A stretch of DNA of 64,000 nucleotides, taken from the NCBI RefSeq assembly GCF_000332095.2, contig NZ_KI913949.1:3220412-3284411 (forward strand), in the 5' to 3' direction. This document shows, piece by piece, positions 17,180 to 25,600 of the stretch (the stretch's first letter is position 1; every line of letters starts with the position of its first letter). The position numbers and the translations under genes are program-made. The DNA comes from Leptolyngbya sp. PCC 6406. GTDB lineage: Bacteria > Cyanobacteriota > Cyanobacteriia > Phormidesmidales > Phormidesmidaceae. The notes under the pieces were generated by a model. It made no database searches, was not told where the DNA came from, and saw nothing but the letters and a program-made list of their open reading frames with translations.

Positions 17180-18034
17180 TTAGTCCATGACTCCGGTGAA
17201 GACTTGCTCGGCGGGGCCGGTCATATACACTCGGTTCTCGGGGGCGGACCATTCAATCCGCAGGGGACCACCGGGAAGTTCCACTGTGGCAATGCGATCG
17301 CACCGCTCTGTCAACACCGCCGCCACCACTGCGGCACAGGCCCCCGTACCGCAGGCCAGGGTCGCTCCGGCCCCCCGTTCCCACACCCGCATTTTGAGAT
17401 AGTCTCGCGCCATGACTTCGATAAATTCGGTATTGATGCGCTGGGGAAAGGCAATGTGGTGCTCAAATTTTGGCCCTAGGGTCGCTAAATCCAGGCTGGC
17501 AACATCCTCGACAAAGGTGATGCAGTGGGGGTTGCCCATGCTGACGGCGGTCACCACCCAGGGCTGTTGATCCACCCCCAAAGATTGGCTGATCACCCGC
17601 TGGTCTGGGGCTACCAGGGTGGTGGGAATTTCCCCTGCTAGCAACTGGGGTTCGCCCATATCTACCGTGACTTGGCCATCGGGTTGCAGGGTGGGGGTGA
17701 TGGTACCCGCTAGGGTATGGATGGTATAGGCTTTGGGGGGTGCAGCGGGCTGGCCGTCTGCCGTTTCTAGGGTGGCGATGAATTTAGCTAGACAGCGAAT
17801 GCCGTTGCCGCACATCTCTGGCTCGGAACCATCGGAGTTGAAAATCCGCATGGTGTAGTCTGTGCCCTGCTGCCCCGGCAACACAAAGATGACGCCGTCA
17901 GCACCGATGCCAAAGTTGCGATCGCACCATTTCACCGCCTGTTCTGGGGTCAGGCAGGGTGCTGACTGGTGGCGATTATCCACCAACACAAAGTCATTTC
18001 CTAAGCCGTGGTACTTGCTAAAGGCGATGGCCAT
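17180..18034 (-). CDS. dapF: Diaminopimelate epimerase
   Basis: DapF interconverts LL- and meso-diaminopimelate for lysine and peptidoglycan synthesis. The 284-residue product has both catalytic cysteines in their motifs: [10 protein letters not shown] and LACGTGACA. It also has the N-terminal [22 protein letters not shown] and ERGAGAT motifs. I chose the ATG at 18034 because [15 protein letters not shown] matches the usual start and an AGGATGAAG stretch lies just upstream; three earlier in-frame ATGs reach back to 18061. The gene is divergent from hfq, so the short gap between them should hold promoters for both. Confidence 0.96.
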   Translation of the reverse strand: MAIAFSKYHGLGNDFVLVDNRHQSAPCLTPEQAVKWCDRNFGIGADGVIFVLPGQQGTDYTMRIFNSDGSEPEMCGNGIRCLAKFIATLETADGQPAAPPKAYTIHTLAGTITPTLQPDGQVTVDMGEPQLLAGEIPTTLVAPDQRVISQSLGVDQQPWVVTAVSMGNPHCITFVEDVASLDLATLGPKFEHHIAFPQRINTEFIEVMARDYLKMRVWERGAGATLACGTGACAAVVAAVLTERCDRIATVELPGGPLRIEWSAPENRVYMTGPAEQVFTGVMD

Positions 18035-18195
18035 GGTCTTCATCCTGCGCATAATGCGCATAAATGGGGCGCTTTAATCGCCCCCAAACCGTCCCTATCC
18101 TAGAACTTTCCTGGGGCTTCCGGTTCAACCTGGGGGAAACCGGGTAAGTTAAAACCAATGTGTTTTACGGGCTGCTCGACGGGGCAGCACTTGCC

Positions 18196-18405
18196 ATGAG
18201 CTTAGAACTGGATACGGGCCTACCAAGTACAAAGCTGATGCAGGGGTTTCTGCGGGATAAGCAGACCCTCGAAATCAAGCTCACCACCGGAGATACCTTT
18301 AACGGGACGCTTCGCTGGCAGGATCCAGATTGTGTCTGTATCGAAGCAGAGGGGCAATCTGTGGTGCTCTGGCGCACTGCGATCGCCTACGTTAAAGCTG
18401 TCTGA
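18196..18405 (+). CDS. hfq: Hfq, short cyanobacterial type
   Basis: The 69-residue product is an Sm-like protein of the cyanobacterial Hfq type, which is shorter and less conserved than proteobacterial Hfq. In Synechocystis it works in motility through interaction with the type IV pilus ATPase rather than chiefly as an RNA chaperone. Visible features are LPSTKLMQGFLRDKQTLEIKL, then TGDTFNGTLRWQD (Sm1) and VVLWRTAIAYVK in place of the canonical YKHA Sm2 motif. The ATG at 18196 matches the family start; an earlier in-frame start at 18160 would add twelve residues not typical of the family. It lies 28 bases before the M23 peptidase gene. Confidence 0.85.
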   Translation: MSLELDTGLPSTKLMQGFLRDKQTLEIKLTTGDTFNGTLRWQDPDCVCIEAEGQSVVLWRTAIAYVKAV

Positions 18406-18433
18406 TGGAGTCTGACCCCCACCGCCACCGGCC

Positions 18434-19390
18434 ATGAACGATTTCCTGAACTGCCATAGTCAGCAACCGGCCCCCATGGGCCATCGCACCCTGACGCCTA
18501 AACTCCGGCTTTTACGACGACCTTCCCGATGGCGATCAGGACTGTTGCTGCTACTGGCGGGGATTACCACCCTGCTGGTGTTCCTGAGTCAAGGCCCCGC
18601 CCTAGCCTACGAAGTGACCATTGATCCGGCGGGGCCAAGTCAGGGAGACACGGTCTCGATTCTCGTGACGGGGCGCACGGGAGCCGCTGAGCCCCCCACC
18701 ATTACCGTCAACGGCGAGACCTACCCCACCTTTGCCCTGGGCGGCGATCGCTATCGCGCCTTTGTCCCCACTAGTCCGCTCCAACCCTCGGGGCGCTATG
18801 TGGTCAGGGTGACTGGCCCTGAGGACACGCGCAACCCCGCTTTCTGGCTCAGCCGTCGGAACTTTCGCATCCAGCGGATTACCCTGCCCGCCAGTAGCAG
18901 AAATCTGGGCACCGATCATGAATTTAACCGAGTGGATGCCTTCAAAGCCCTGATCACGCCTGAACAGCATTGGAATGGGGCTTTTCTTCGGCCTAGCCAA
19001 GGGCGAGTCAGTTCCGAGTATGGGGTGCGCCGCTACTACAATGGCGTCTTTGCTGAAAACTATTACCATCGGGGCATAGACTATGCCGCCCCCACGGGTA
19101 CCCCCGTTATTGCTCCTGCAGCCGGTCGGGTAGCCCTCGTGGGGCGTGTAGCAGATGGCTTTGAACTCCATGGCAACACCATTGGCGTTGACCACGGCCA
19201 AGGGGTTGCTAGTATTTTCATCCATCTCAACAGCATTGCGGTACAGGAGGGAGATTTTGTCCAGCCCGGACAGACTATCGGTACCATTGGCAACACTGGG
19301 GCTTCCACTGGGCCACACCTGCATTGGGGGCTCTATGTAAATGGGGTGGCGGTTGATCCGGGTCCGTGGCTAAACCGTCGAATGGATTAG
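18434..19390 (+). CDS. Secreted or membrane-anchored M23 (LytM) peptidase
   Basis: The 318-residue product has a long basic N-terminus and a hydrophobic segment (about residues 35-55, GLLLLLAGITTLLVFLSQ) ending at ALAYE, consistent with a signal peptide. An Ig-like beta domain follows (about 58-140), then the LytM zinc peptidase domain (about 185-315). The metal-binding residues are visible as YYHRGIDYAAPTG (His, Asp) and GPHLHWGLY (HxH). Such enzymes cut peptidoglycan cross-links or, when inactive, activate amidases; the zinc ligands here look complete. It probably forms a short transcription unit with hfq. Confidence 0.92.
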   Translation: MNDFLNCHSQQPAPMGHRTLTPKLRLLRRPSRWRSGLLLLLAGITTLLVFLSQGPALAYEVTIDPAGPSQGDTVSILVTGRTGAAEPPTITVNGETYPTFALGGDRYRAFVPTSPLQPSGRYVVRVTGPEDTRNPAFWLSRRNFRIQRITLPASSRNLGTDHEFNRVDAFKALITPEQHWNGAFLRPSQGRVSSEYGVRRYYNGVFAENYYHRGIDYAAPTGTPVIAPAAGRVALVGRVADGFELHGNTIGVDHGQGVASIFIHLNSIAVQEGDFVQPGQTIGTIGNTGASTGPHLHWGLYVNGVAVDPGPWLNRRMD

Positions 19391-19583
19391 GCAGTTGAGC
19401 CCTATCCAGACCTGGGGCAGGAATTTAGCTAGAACACCCTAAAGTTATGGATCACCATGTCAGCTTTGGGTAGGTCAGGGGCACAATAGGCGCAGCAAAA
19501 CGAAGATGGGTTCCTGATTCTTACCCGGCTTCTGACCACATCTGCGCTGATATGACAACGGAGCATGGGGACATCACAAAATT

Positions 19584-20126
19584 ATGACTATTGAGAAAAT
19601 TGTGGAGCAGGCGCTCCAAGACGGTTACTTGACCCCCGCCATGGAAGCGGAGGTGGGGCGAATCTGTGACACCGCTTCTGAACTCTCCATTGAAGAGTAC
19701 ATGGCCCTCGATCGCCTGATGGGTGCCCTACTCACGGGAGAGGTTGTGGCGGTTCCCCGCAAGCAGTTCATCAACGTGATGGAGGAGCTGGTGCTAACGG
19801 AGGCCATCTCGCGGGTAGCGGAAATCGAAGCTAGCACCGACAATACTCTAGATTTGGGAGATATTGCGGCCTACGCTCTCAACCGGCTACCGCCTCTCTA
19901 TGCCACCACGGAGGAGGGTGCCAATTATCAACGGGATAAGGCGCGGGCTGAATTGGCGGTCCTGATTTCTGACCAAGTGAAGGATGCTATTGCCTGCAAT
20001 ATGAACCAGCCGGAGTTTTATCCCGAGCGTCAAACTATTCGCAAGGGTGACGATGTCTTGGGCCAGGTCAGCAGCCTGCTGAAGGATCATGCTTTCAAGT
20101 TTGAGCCCAAGTTAGAGCCCAAGTAG
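19584..20126 (+). CDS. ComFB-domain protein (c-di-GMP-binding type)
   Basis: The 180-residue product contains a late-competence ComFB domain (about residues 62-150), recognised by FINVMEELVLTEAI and then DIAAYALNRLPPLYATTEEG. Cyanobacterial ComFB-type proteins (CdgR/ComFB) have been reported to bind cyclic di-GMP and to affect cell size or natural competence. The N-terminal ~60 residues (IEKIVEQALQDGYLTPAMEA) form a helical domain common in cyanobacterial family members. The ATG at 19584 is clear. A strong intrinsic terminator follows the gene. Confidence 0.8.
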   Translation: MTIEKIVEQALQDGYLTPAMEAEVGRICDTASELSIEEYMALDRLMGALLTGEVVAVPRKQFINVMEELVLTEAISRVAEIEASTDNTLDLGDIAAYALNRLPPLYATTEEGANYQRDKARAELAVLISDQVKDAIACNMNQPEFYPERQTIRKGDDVLGQVSSLLKDHAFKFEPKLEPK

Positions 20127-20211
20127 TTCAGGTTTCTCGTTTCCAGGAAACGGTTTCTGCCTGTCTCCACTCTCAGTTTGTCCGTAACGCTCTCTAGCAA
20201 CTCCCTCGGTT

Positions 20212-20238
20212 AAGGTCGGCTCTGCCGACCTTTTTTTT
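20212..20238 (+). terminator. Intrinsic terminator after the ComFB gene
   Basis: AAGGTCGGC and GCCGACCTT form a 9-bp stem with a TCT loop, followed directly by a run of T (TTTTTT). It lies about 85 bases after the ComFB stop and just before the convergent L,D-transpeptidase gene ends, so it separates the two units. Confidence 0.9.
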
Positions 20239-20256
20239 GGGTTTCTGCTGGGGGTT

Positions 20257-20832
20257 TTATTGCGGGCGCACGGAGATGGGGGTGCCGATGCTCAGGTATG
20301 CAAACAGGGTCTGAATATCGCGATCGCGCATTCGCACACAGCCATGGGACACGGCCTCTCCGACTAATTCCTCTGCATAGGTGCCATGGATGCCGACTCG
20401 AAAATTATTGGGGGCAAAGGCGAAGCCCACCCAACGGGAGCCTAGGGGATTGTCTGGGCCGGGGCTGACGGCTTCTCCGGTGATAGGATGCTGCCACACC
20501 GGATCTTCCCGTAGATCGAGCACGGTAAAGTGACCGATGGGGGTTTCCCACTCATCTTTACCAATGGCGACGGGGAAGGTATGGATGCGGGTCTCCCCTT
20601 CGTAGAGTTCCAGTTCCCGGCGATCGAGGCGAATCACTACGCGGGTCCGGCTCACTCTGGCCGCTACGGGGGAGCGCTCTAGGATGAATTCCAGGCGATG
20701 TATCGAAGAGGGCTGCCACAGGATTTGTGAGGGTTGCGATCGCAGATTGCTCCACTGCCCCGACAGCAACACTGCCGACGCTCCAAAACAGAGCGCCATA
20801 GCACAGCGACGAAGCGGTGATTGGGTCAGCAT
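20257..20832 (-). CDS. L,D-transpeptidase (YkuD family)
   Basis: The 191-residue product has an N-terminal hydrophobic segment (about residues 10-25) that could be a signal peptide, a short linker, and a YkuD catalytic domain (about 62-190). The active-site motif is intact: IHGTY, then SHGCVRM with the catalytic Cys. WETPIGHFTV is the usual substrate-side loop. These enzymes make 3-3 peptidoglycan cross-links or attach proteins to the wall in the periplasm. The gene converges with the ComFB gene across the terminator at 20212-20238. Confidence 0.92.
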   Translation of the reverse strand: MLTQSPLRRCAMALCFGASAVLLSGQWSNLRSQPSQILWQPSSIHRLEFILERSPVAARVSRTRVVIRLDRRELELYEGETRIHTFPVAIGKDEWETPIGHFTVLDLREDPVWQHPITGEAVSPGPDNPLGSRWVGFAFAPNNFRVGIHGTYAEELVGEAVSHGCVRMRDRDIQTLFAYLSIGTPISVRPQ

Positions 20833-21148
20833 GGTCCTAGAATCTCGGTATAGCGGTTGCCAGTCTGGTTACGACCAGACTGCGATCCTGCGATCCAATT
20901 TACTTTGCCCCTAAGCATCAGAGGGGTGCCGGGTATCGTGGGCACATTGGCCGAAGCTATCTTCACTTCTCAGGATAACCGTTTCTAGTTCGGCATCACT
21001 CCCATGAATTGTTCTCCCTTTTAAATTCTGTAGGGCTGTACCCTTCCCGTAAAGTATTTTGAATTTCTTTGACGGAGCAAGCCTCTCTAGCCAACTCTGC
21101 TAATTTCCGTTTATCATTACTAATTTTCTCCTGCTAGCTTCAAAGCAG
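20833..21148. other. Gap holding a decayed copy of the NACHT gene tail
   Basis: Bases about 21020-21072 (AATTCTGTAGGGCTGTACCC... to ATTTTGAATTTCT) match the 3' end of the NACHT gene at 22637-22690 and a second copy at 21841-21890. On the minus strand this copy reads EIQNTLREGYSPTEFK, comparable to EIQNALLAGRSSTESK at the NACHT C-terminus. The rest of the gap (20833-21019) shows no gene. Confidence 0.6.
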
Positions 21149-21331
21149 TTAGGCGTTAAGGACATCTTGCTCAAGTTCTTCAGGGGTAAGTGCAAACGGG
21201 GAAACCTGGTATCGGCCTAGTAATGTGAGGAATTCAACCCGTGACACTTGAGCTAATTGAGCAGCTCTTCCTGAAGACAGTTTCCCTAATTCAAACAACT
21301 TGACGGCTGCCAATATTGATAGCTCCCGCGA
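21149..21331 (-). pseudogene. 5'-truncated UPF0175-family antitoxin remnant
   Basis: The minus-strand frame reads SRELSILAAVKLFELGKLSS, then GRAAQLAQVSRVEFLTLLG and TPEELEQDV before a TAA. This is the conserved part of UPF0175 proteins, which often serve as antitoxins of PIN toxins. No start codon exists: going upstream the frame enters the 3' end of the adjacent PIN gene and meets a TAA with no ATG between. Both genes look cut at a single junction near 21330. Confidence 0.65.
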
Positions 21332-21653
21332 CGATGATATTTCTCTGGACTGCCAAAGAAAACGCTTGATGAAGAATTGGTTGTGTTAAATATACAACCT
21401 GAAACACTCCACCTAGATAGACAGTTTCGATCAATGCCTTAGCTTCTTCAGCGGTTAGCGGCTTATTTTTCATGGCTATGGGGTTGGTCAGAATTCGGTA
21501 AAGCTCGAATAAATTTTGTTCAGCTATCACGCCACTAAACTCTCTGGCAAATATCGCTGACAATAATGCAGCAGAGGTATCATGGTGCTGTGATGAAGCA
21601 TCATGGGCATACACCAACACGTTGGTGTCAAGAAAGAGACGAGTCTGTGTCAT
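21291..21653 (-). pseudogene. PIN-domain toxin gene, 3'-truncated
   Basis: The 120-residue frame begins as a normal PIN (VapC-like) ribonuclease: LFLDTNVLVYAHD with the first acidic residue, then the FELYRIL segment with the conserved Glu. It runs through FSLAVQRNI, but instead of the expected acidic motif and C-terminal strand it ends with an unrelated IIVAGAINIGSRQVV and a stop inside the UPF0175 remnant. PIN nucleases need the later acidic residues, so this copy is probably inactive. Its start overlaps the end of the upstream antitoxin gene by 26 bases. Confidence 0.65.
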
Positions 21654-21825
21654 AAATATGCTCTCGCTCTAAATAGTCATCTTTGATGCCGAGGTCGAAG
21701 ACTGGAAAGGGATAAGCTTCTCTGCGAATGGGCACGATCGCCACTTCAATCTCGTCCCCGTCTTGAAAGCCTTCTGGCAAGGGCTCTATGAGAATGATTG
21801 TTTTGTCTTTAATAATGCCTTTCAT
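21628..21825 (-). CDS. Small antitoxin-like protein upstream of truncated PIN gene
   Basis: The 65-residue product starts MKGIIKDKTIILIEPLPEGF followed by DGDEIEVAIVPI, a compact beta-rich N-terminal domain typical of the small antitoxins paired with PIN toxins (AF2212-like or VapB-like), and ends with an acidic tail. It overlaps the truncated PIN gene by 26 bases, the usual layout of such a pair. With the toxin probably dead, the antitoxin may be a relic or may act in trans. Confidence 0.6.
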   Translation of the reverse strand: MKGIIKDKTIILIEPLPEGFQDGDEIEVAIVPIRREAYPFPVFDLGIKDDYLEREHIYDTDSSLS

Positions 21826-21840
21826 AAACTTGATTCCTCT

Positions 21841-21940
21841 TTGAATTCTGTAGGGCTATGCCCTTCCCGTAGGGTATTTTGCATTTCTAATTTCTCTAGC
21901 TGCTTCTGTATCCATTGTCACAATTTTTTGTCGGAGTCAT
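21841..21940 (-). pseudogene. Decayed copy of the NACHT gene 3' tail (copy B)
   Basis: On the minus strand the segment reads SDKKL-stop-QWIQKQLEKLEMQNTL followed by REGHSPTEFKEES. It aligns with PDEQLRQWAQDQLEHLEIQN at the C-terminus of the NACHT protein. At DNA level it matches 22637-22732 along about 95 bases. It lies directly upstream of the second antitoxin gene, just as the intact NACHT tail lies directly upstream of the first. Confidence 0.65.
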
Positions 21941-21962
21941 TGATGGCAAGATCGCAAACTCC

Positions 21963-22379
21963 TTACTCATTTTGCAGCCAGTTTTGGATGGACAATTCTG
22001 AAATTCGTTCAAAGTGGTTTAAATTATTTGTCACGACTGGAAGACCATTCACCAAAGCAGTGGATGCAATCAAGATATCGGCATCTCCAATTAAGTTTCC
22101 ACGTTGTTTAAGGAATGCATAAATATCTGATGCTTTGATGATCATTTCATCTGTCAGCGGTAAAACAATATTTGCGTCACAGAAGCGCTCAAAGGCCGTC
22201 AATTGTTTTGTCGCGTTCTTAGCCTTTAACCCTCTCAGGATTTCGTATCGAGTAATGATGGAAAAGGTGAACTGTCTTTGAGTTGACAAATAAGTTTGAG
22301 CTTTGGGAATCACGACAGGATCTCTACGGAGAATGGCAGAGAGAATATCCGTATCTAGAAGTACAGGTATTCCGGTCAT
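21963..22379 (-). CDS. PIN-domain ribonuclease toxin (VapC-like)
   Basis: The 138-residue product is a complete PIN domain. Conserved acidic positions are visible in PVLLDTDILSAIL, in TRYEILRGL and in IGDADILIASTAL, followed by VVTNNLNHFERI. Family members cut tRNA or rRNA and are held inactive by a cognate antitoxin. Its ATG overlaps the upstream antitoxin stop by 4 bases, so the pair is translationally coupled. The operon begins only one base after the NACHT stop codon, so all three genes may share a transcript. Confidence 0.88.
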   Translation of the reverse strand: MTGIPVLLDTDILSAILRRDPVVIPKAQTYLSTQRQFTFSIITRYEILRGLKAKNATKQLTAFERFCDANIVLPLTDEMIIKASDIYAFLKQRGNLIGDADILIASTALVNGLPVVTNNLNHFERISELSIQNWLQNE

Positions 22380-22615
22380 GATTCAGTCTCTTCTTCAAAG
22401 AAATTCCTGCGATCAAGTGCGATTTGCTCAATCTCATCAATTTCGTCATCGGAAAGCCCTGCATAGACTTCAGCCGCTAACTGAAGCATCTTATCGGGTG
22501 GAATTTCTGCTTTTGTGTGAATGATGAGTTGAACTGCTTGGCCTTCTGAAAACTCCAGAGTTTTCAAAGGTCTAAAAACACCATTCTCATAAATTGCTTC
22601 GATAACTTGCTCCAT
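22376..22615 (-). CDS. Antitoxin, AF2212/DUF104-like
   Basis: The 79-residue product begins MEQVIEAIYENGVFRPLKTL then FSEGQAVQLIIHTK, the signature of AF2212-like (DUF104) antitoxins, with a charged helical C-terminal half that should wrap the toxin. It overlaps the PIN toxin gene by 4 bases and follows the NACHT gene immediately. The pair looks functional. Confidence 0.82.
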   Translation of the reverse strand: MEQVIEAIYENGVFRPLKTLEFSEGQAVQLIIHTKAEIPPDKMLQLAAEVYAGLSDDEIDEIEQIALDRRNFFEEETES

Positions 22616-25600
22616 CTATGCATCCTCCTCGCTTTTTGATTCTGTAGAGCTGCGGCCTGCCAATAGGGCATTTTGAATTTCTAAGTGCTCTAACTGATCC
22701 TGTGCCCATTGCCGCAGTTGTTCGTCGGGGTCATGGGTAGCTTTGTCGCGCAGCAGATCAAGGGTTTGGGGTTGGTGACGATGGTGGGTGATCAGTACTT
22801 TGAGGGCAATCTGACGAGGATTGTCTTGCCAGCTTTCCTTACGCTCAAAGGGATCGTTCAGGGTAACGCTGTGAAAACACTCAAACAACTCCGGGACAGC
22901 ACCCCAGCCCTGCGCTAACTCCTTCACTGCCGTACGGCGAACATATTCATTCTCATCTCTTTGGGCACGGCTTTTGAGCCAAGGCAGGGTGTCGGGGTCG
23001 TCTTTCCAACCCTGTGCTAATTCCTTCACTGCCGTACTGCGTACATTTAAGTCCTCATCGGTTTGGGCACAGTTTTTGAGGATGGGCAAGGTATCAGGGT
23101 CGTCTTTCCAGCCTCGCGCTAACTCACTCACAGCCGTACTGCGGACAGCCCAATGCTCATCGCTTTGGGCATAGCTTTTGAGCCAAGGTAAGGTGTCGGG
23201 GTCGTCTTTCCAGCCTCGCGCTAACTCACTCATAGCCGTACTGCGGGCATTCCAATGCTTGTCGCTTTGGGCGCGGGTTTTGAGCATGGGAAAGGTGTCG
23301 GGGTCATCTTTCCAGCCTCGCGCTAACTCACTCATAGCCGTACTGCGGACAGCCCAATGCTCATCGCTTTGGGCATAGCTTTTGAGCCAAGGTAAGGTGT
23401 CGGGGTCGTCTTTCCAGCCCCGCGCTAACTCCCTCACAGCCGCACGCCGGACATTCCAATGCTTGTCGGTTTGGGCGCGACTTTTGAGCCAAGGCAAGGT
23501 GTCGAAGTCGTCTTTCCAGCCCCGTGCTAACTCCCTCACCGCTGCACTGCGGACAGATTCATTCTCATCGCTTTGGGCAAGGCTTTTGAGCCAAGGTAAG
23601 GTGTCGGGGTCGTCTTTCCAGCCCTGCGCTAACTCACTCACAGCCGTACTGCGGACAGCCCAATTCTCATCATTTTGGGCAAGGCTTTTGAGCCAGGGCA
23701 AGGTGTCGGGGTGGTCTTTCCAGCCCTGCGCTAACTCACTCACTGCCGCACGGCGGACATCCGAGTCCTTATCGGTTTGGGCGCGGGTTTTGAGGATGGG
23801 CAAGGTGTCGGGGTCGTCTTTCCAGCCCTGCGCTAACTCACTCACAGCCGTAACGCGGACAGCCCAATTCTTATCGGTTTGGGCGCAGGTTTTGAGCCAG
23901 ATGAGGGTTTGGGGTTGCCCAGCCTTGAGGGTGGCGATCGCTCCCACTGCTGCTACTGGGACAGAAGAATAAGAGGCAGTCGAAAAAACCACGCATCGCT
24001 CTAGCCATGGGGGCAGTGGGGGATGATCGGGCCAGTGAGCCACGATTGCCCCCACCATGGCCTCTGCGGCCTCCAGGGTGAAGTTGTAAGGATATTCCTG
24101 CTCGACCTCAGTTTGTAACTGCTGCAATAGGTCAGTATCCAGGGCGGTAAGGGTGGCACGATCGCGCACCTCCCCTAAACAATCTGCCGCCAGGAGCAAA
24201 TTCAGCAGCCCGGACTTTTCCAGGAGATCGGAATCCTCATCCAAATGCTCGGCCCGGTTGATTGTCTGCGCCATCACCCACTGAATTAAGCCCTCTGCAA
24301 ACTCTGGGTCTACCATGCCCGTCACCAGCCGCAGCACCTCATGCCAGGTGGCATCCTGCCAGTGGGGGGCAAAGACCTGATCCCGTAATTGCTCGAAGGT
24401 CAACCCTCCTTCGGCTCCCCGCTTATCAAACCGCTCCTTGATTTCAGCGGCGCAGAAATACTCCAAAAATGTGCGGTGGACAAAGGCGTAGGCATCATCC
24501 CCCAGGTAGCAGAGGATAAAATTCCGCTCCCGTAGTTGGTCAATGATCAGGGTGGCAATGCTGGGGGCGTTGGGGGCTTCCTTGATGGTTTTCAGGTAGT
24601 CCGTCAGGCAGTCCAGCAAGTCCTGGTGGCGAATAAAGTTTCCCGCTAGCCCCTTGGGGCTGGTTTGCATCCGCGCTGCCACCCGTCGCAGCATCCGCTG
24701 CTTGTCGCGGTGGTCTAGCTCAATGGGGTATTTCTCCAGGCGGGCATCCTTCAGCAGCTTTTCCTCCACATCCCACTGGTACAGCAACACCTCCGAGGCT
24801 TTTTCATAGAGCCGGGTACGATCCCTGGGTAGCTCCTCCCCCCGGTTCAAAATTGCCATCAGGGTCAACAGCAGCGGGTTTCCCGCCAGCTCTCGAATCG
24901 CTTTAGAGCGGGTAATGGCGGCGTTCAATCGTTCCCGTTTTCGTTGCCGCTCGGCCTCGTCGCGGTAGGTGAGGTCGTGCCACCGCTGCAAAAAGTCCGC
25001 GATCTGCGCCTCCTCCAGGTCTTGCAGCATAAAGTGGTGGAATCCCGCCTCCCGCAGGGCTTCCGCCCGGTAGCCAATGATGCGAGAGGTGACCACCACC
25101 GGCACTTGGGGGTACCGCTGGGTGAAGTTGTGGATCTGGGTCAGCACCGTGCCCCGCTGCTGGCGATCCACCACTTCATCCAACCCATCCAGCATCACCA
25201 GCGCTTTGCCCTGGGTCAGCCAGTCCTCTAGCTGATGCTGATCCAGGTGGTTGACCCAATTGCTGCCCCGGTGAACAAAGTCAATAAAGTCCTGGCATTC
25301 GCCCTTTTCCCGGCTCTGGCTGTAGCCCCGCAGCTCAATCAACAGAGGAATTTGTGCCTCGGTGCCCTGCCGCGCCCACTGCACCGCCAGATACCGCAGC
25401 AGCGTCGATTTCCCCGACCCCGGATCCCCCAGGATCACCAGGTAGGGATGGCGGGGCTGCACCGGGACGAGGTCTGCCGTTGCCCCCACAATCGCCAAAA
25501 CAGACTCCGGTACCGCTTGGCGATAGAAGTCCCGACGGCGTTCAACTTCCGCTTCCGCTAGGTCATCCAGCATTCCCGCCTGCTGGTAGCGCCGCAAATG

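Noticed and set aside
22918..23935. Regular ~102-bp repeats that could suggest a CRISPR array
   Set aside because: The units are fully coding in one frame within the NACHT gene and have no short repeat-spacer structure.
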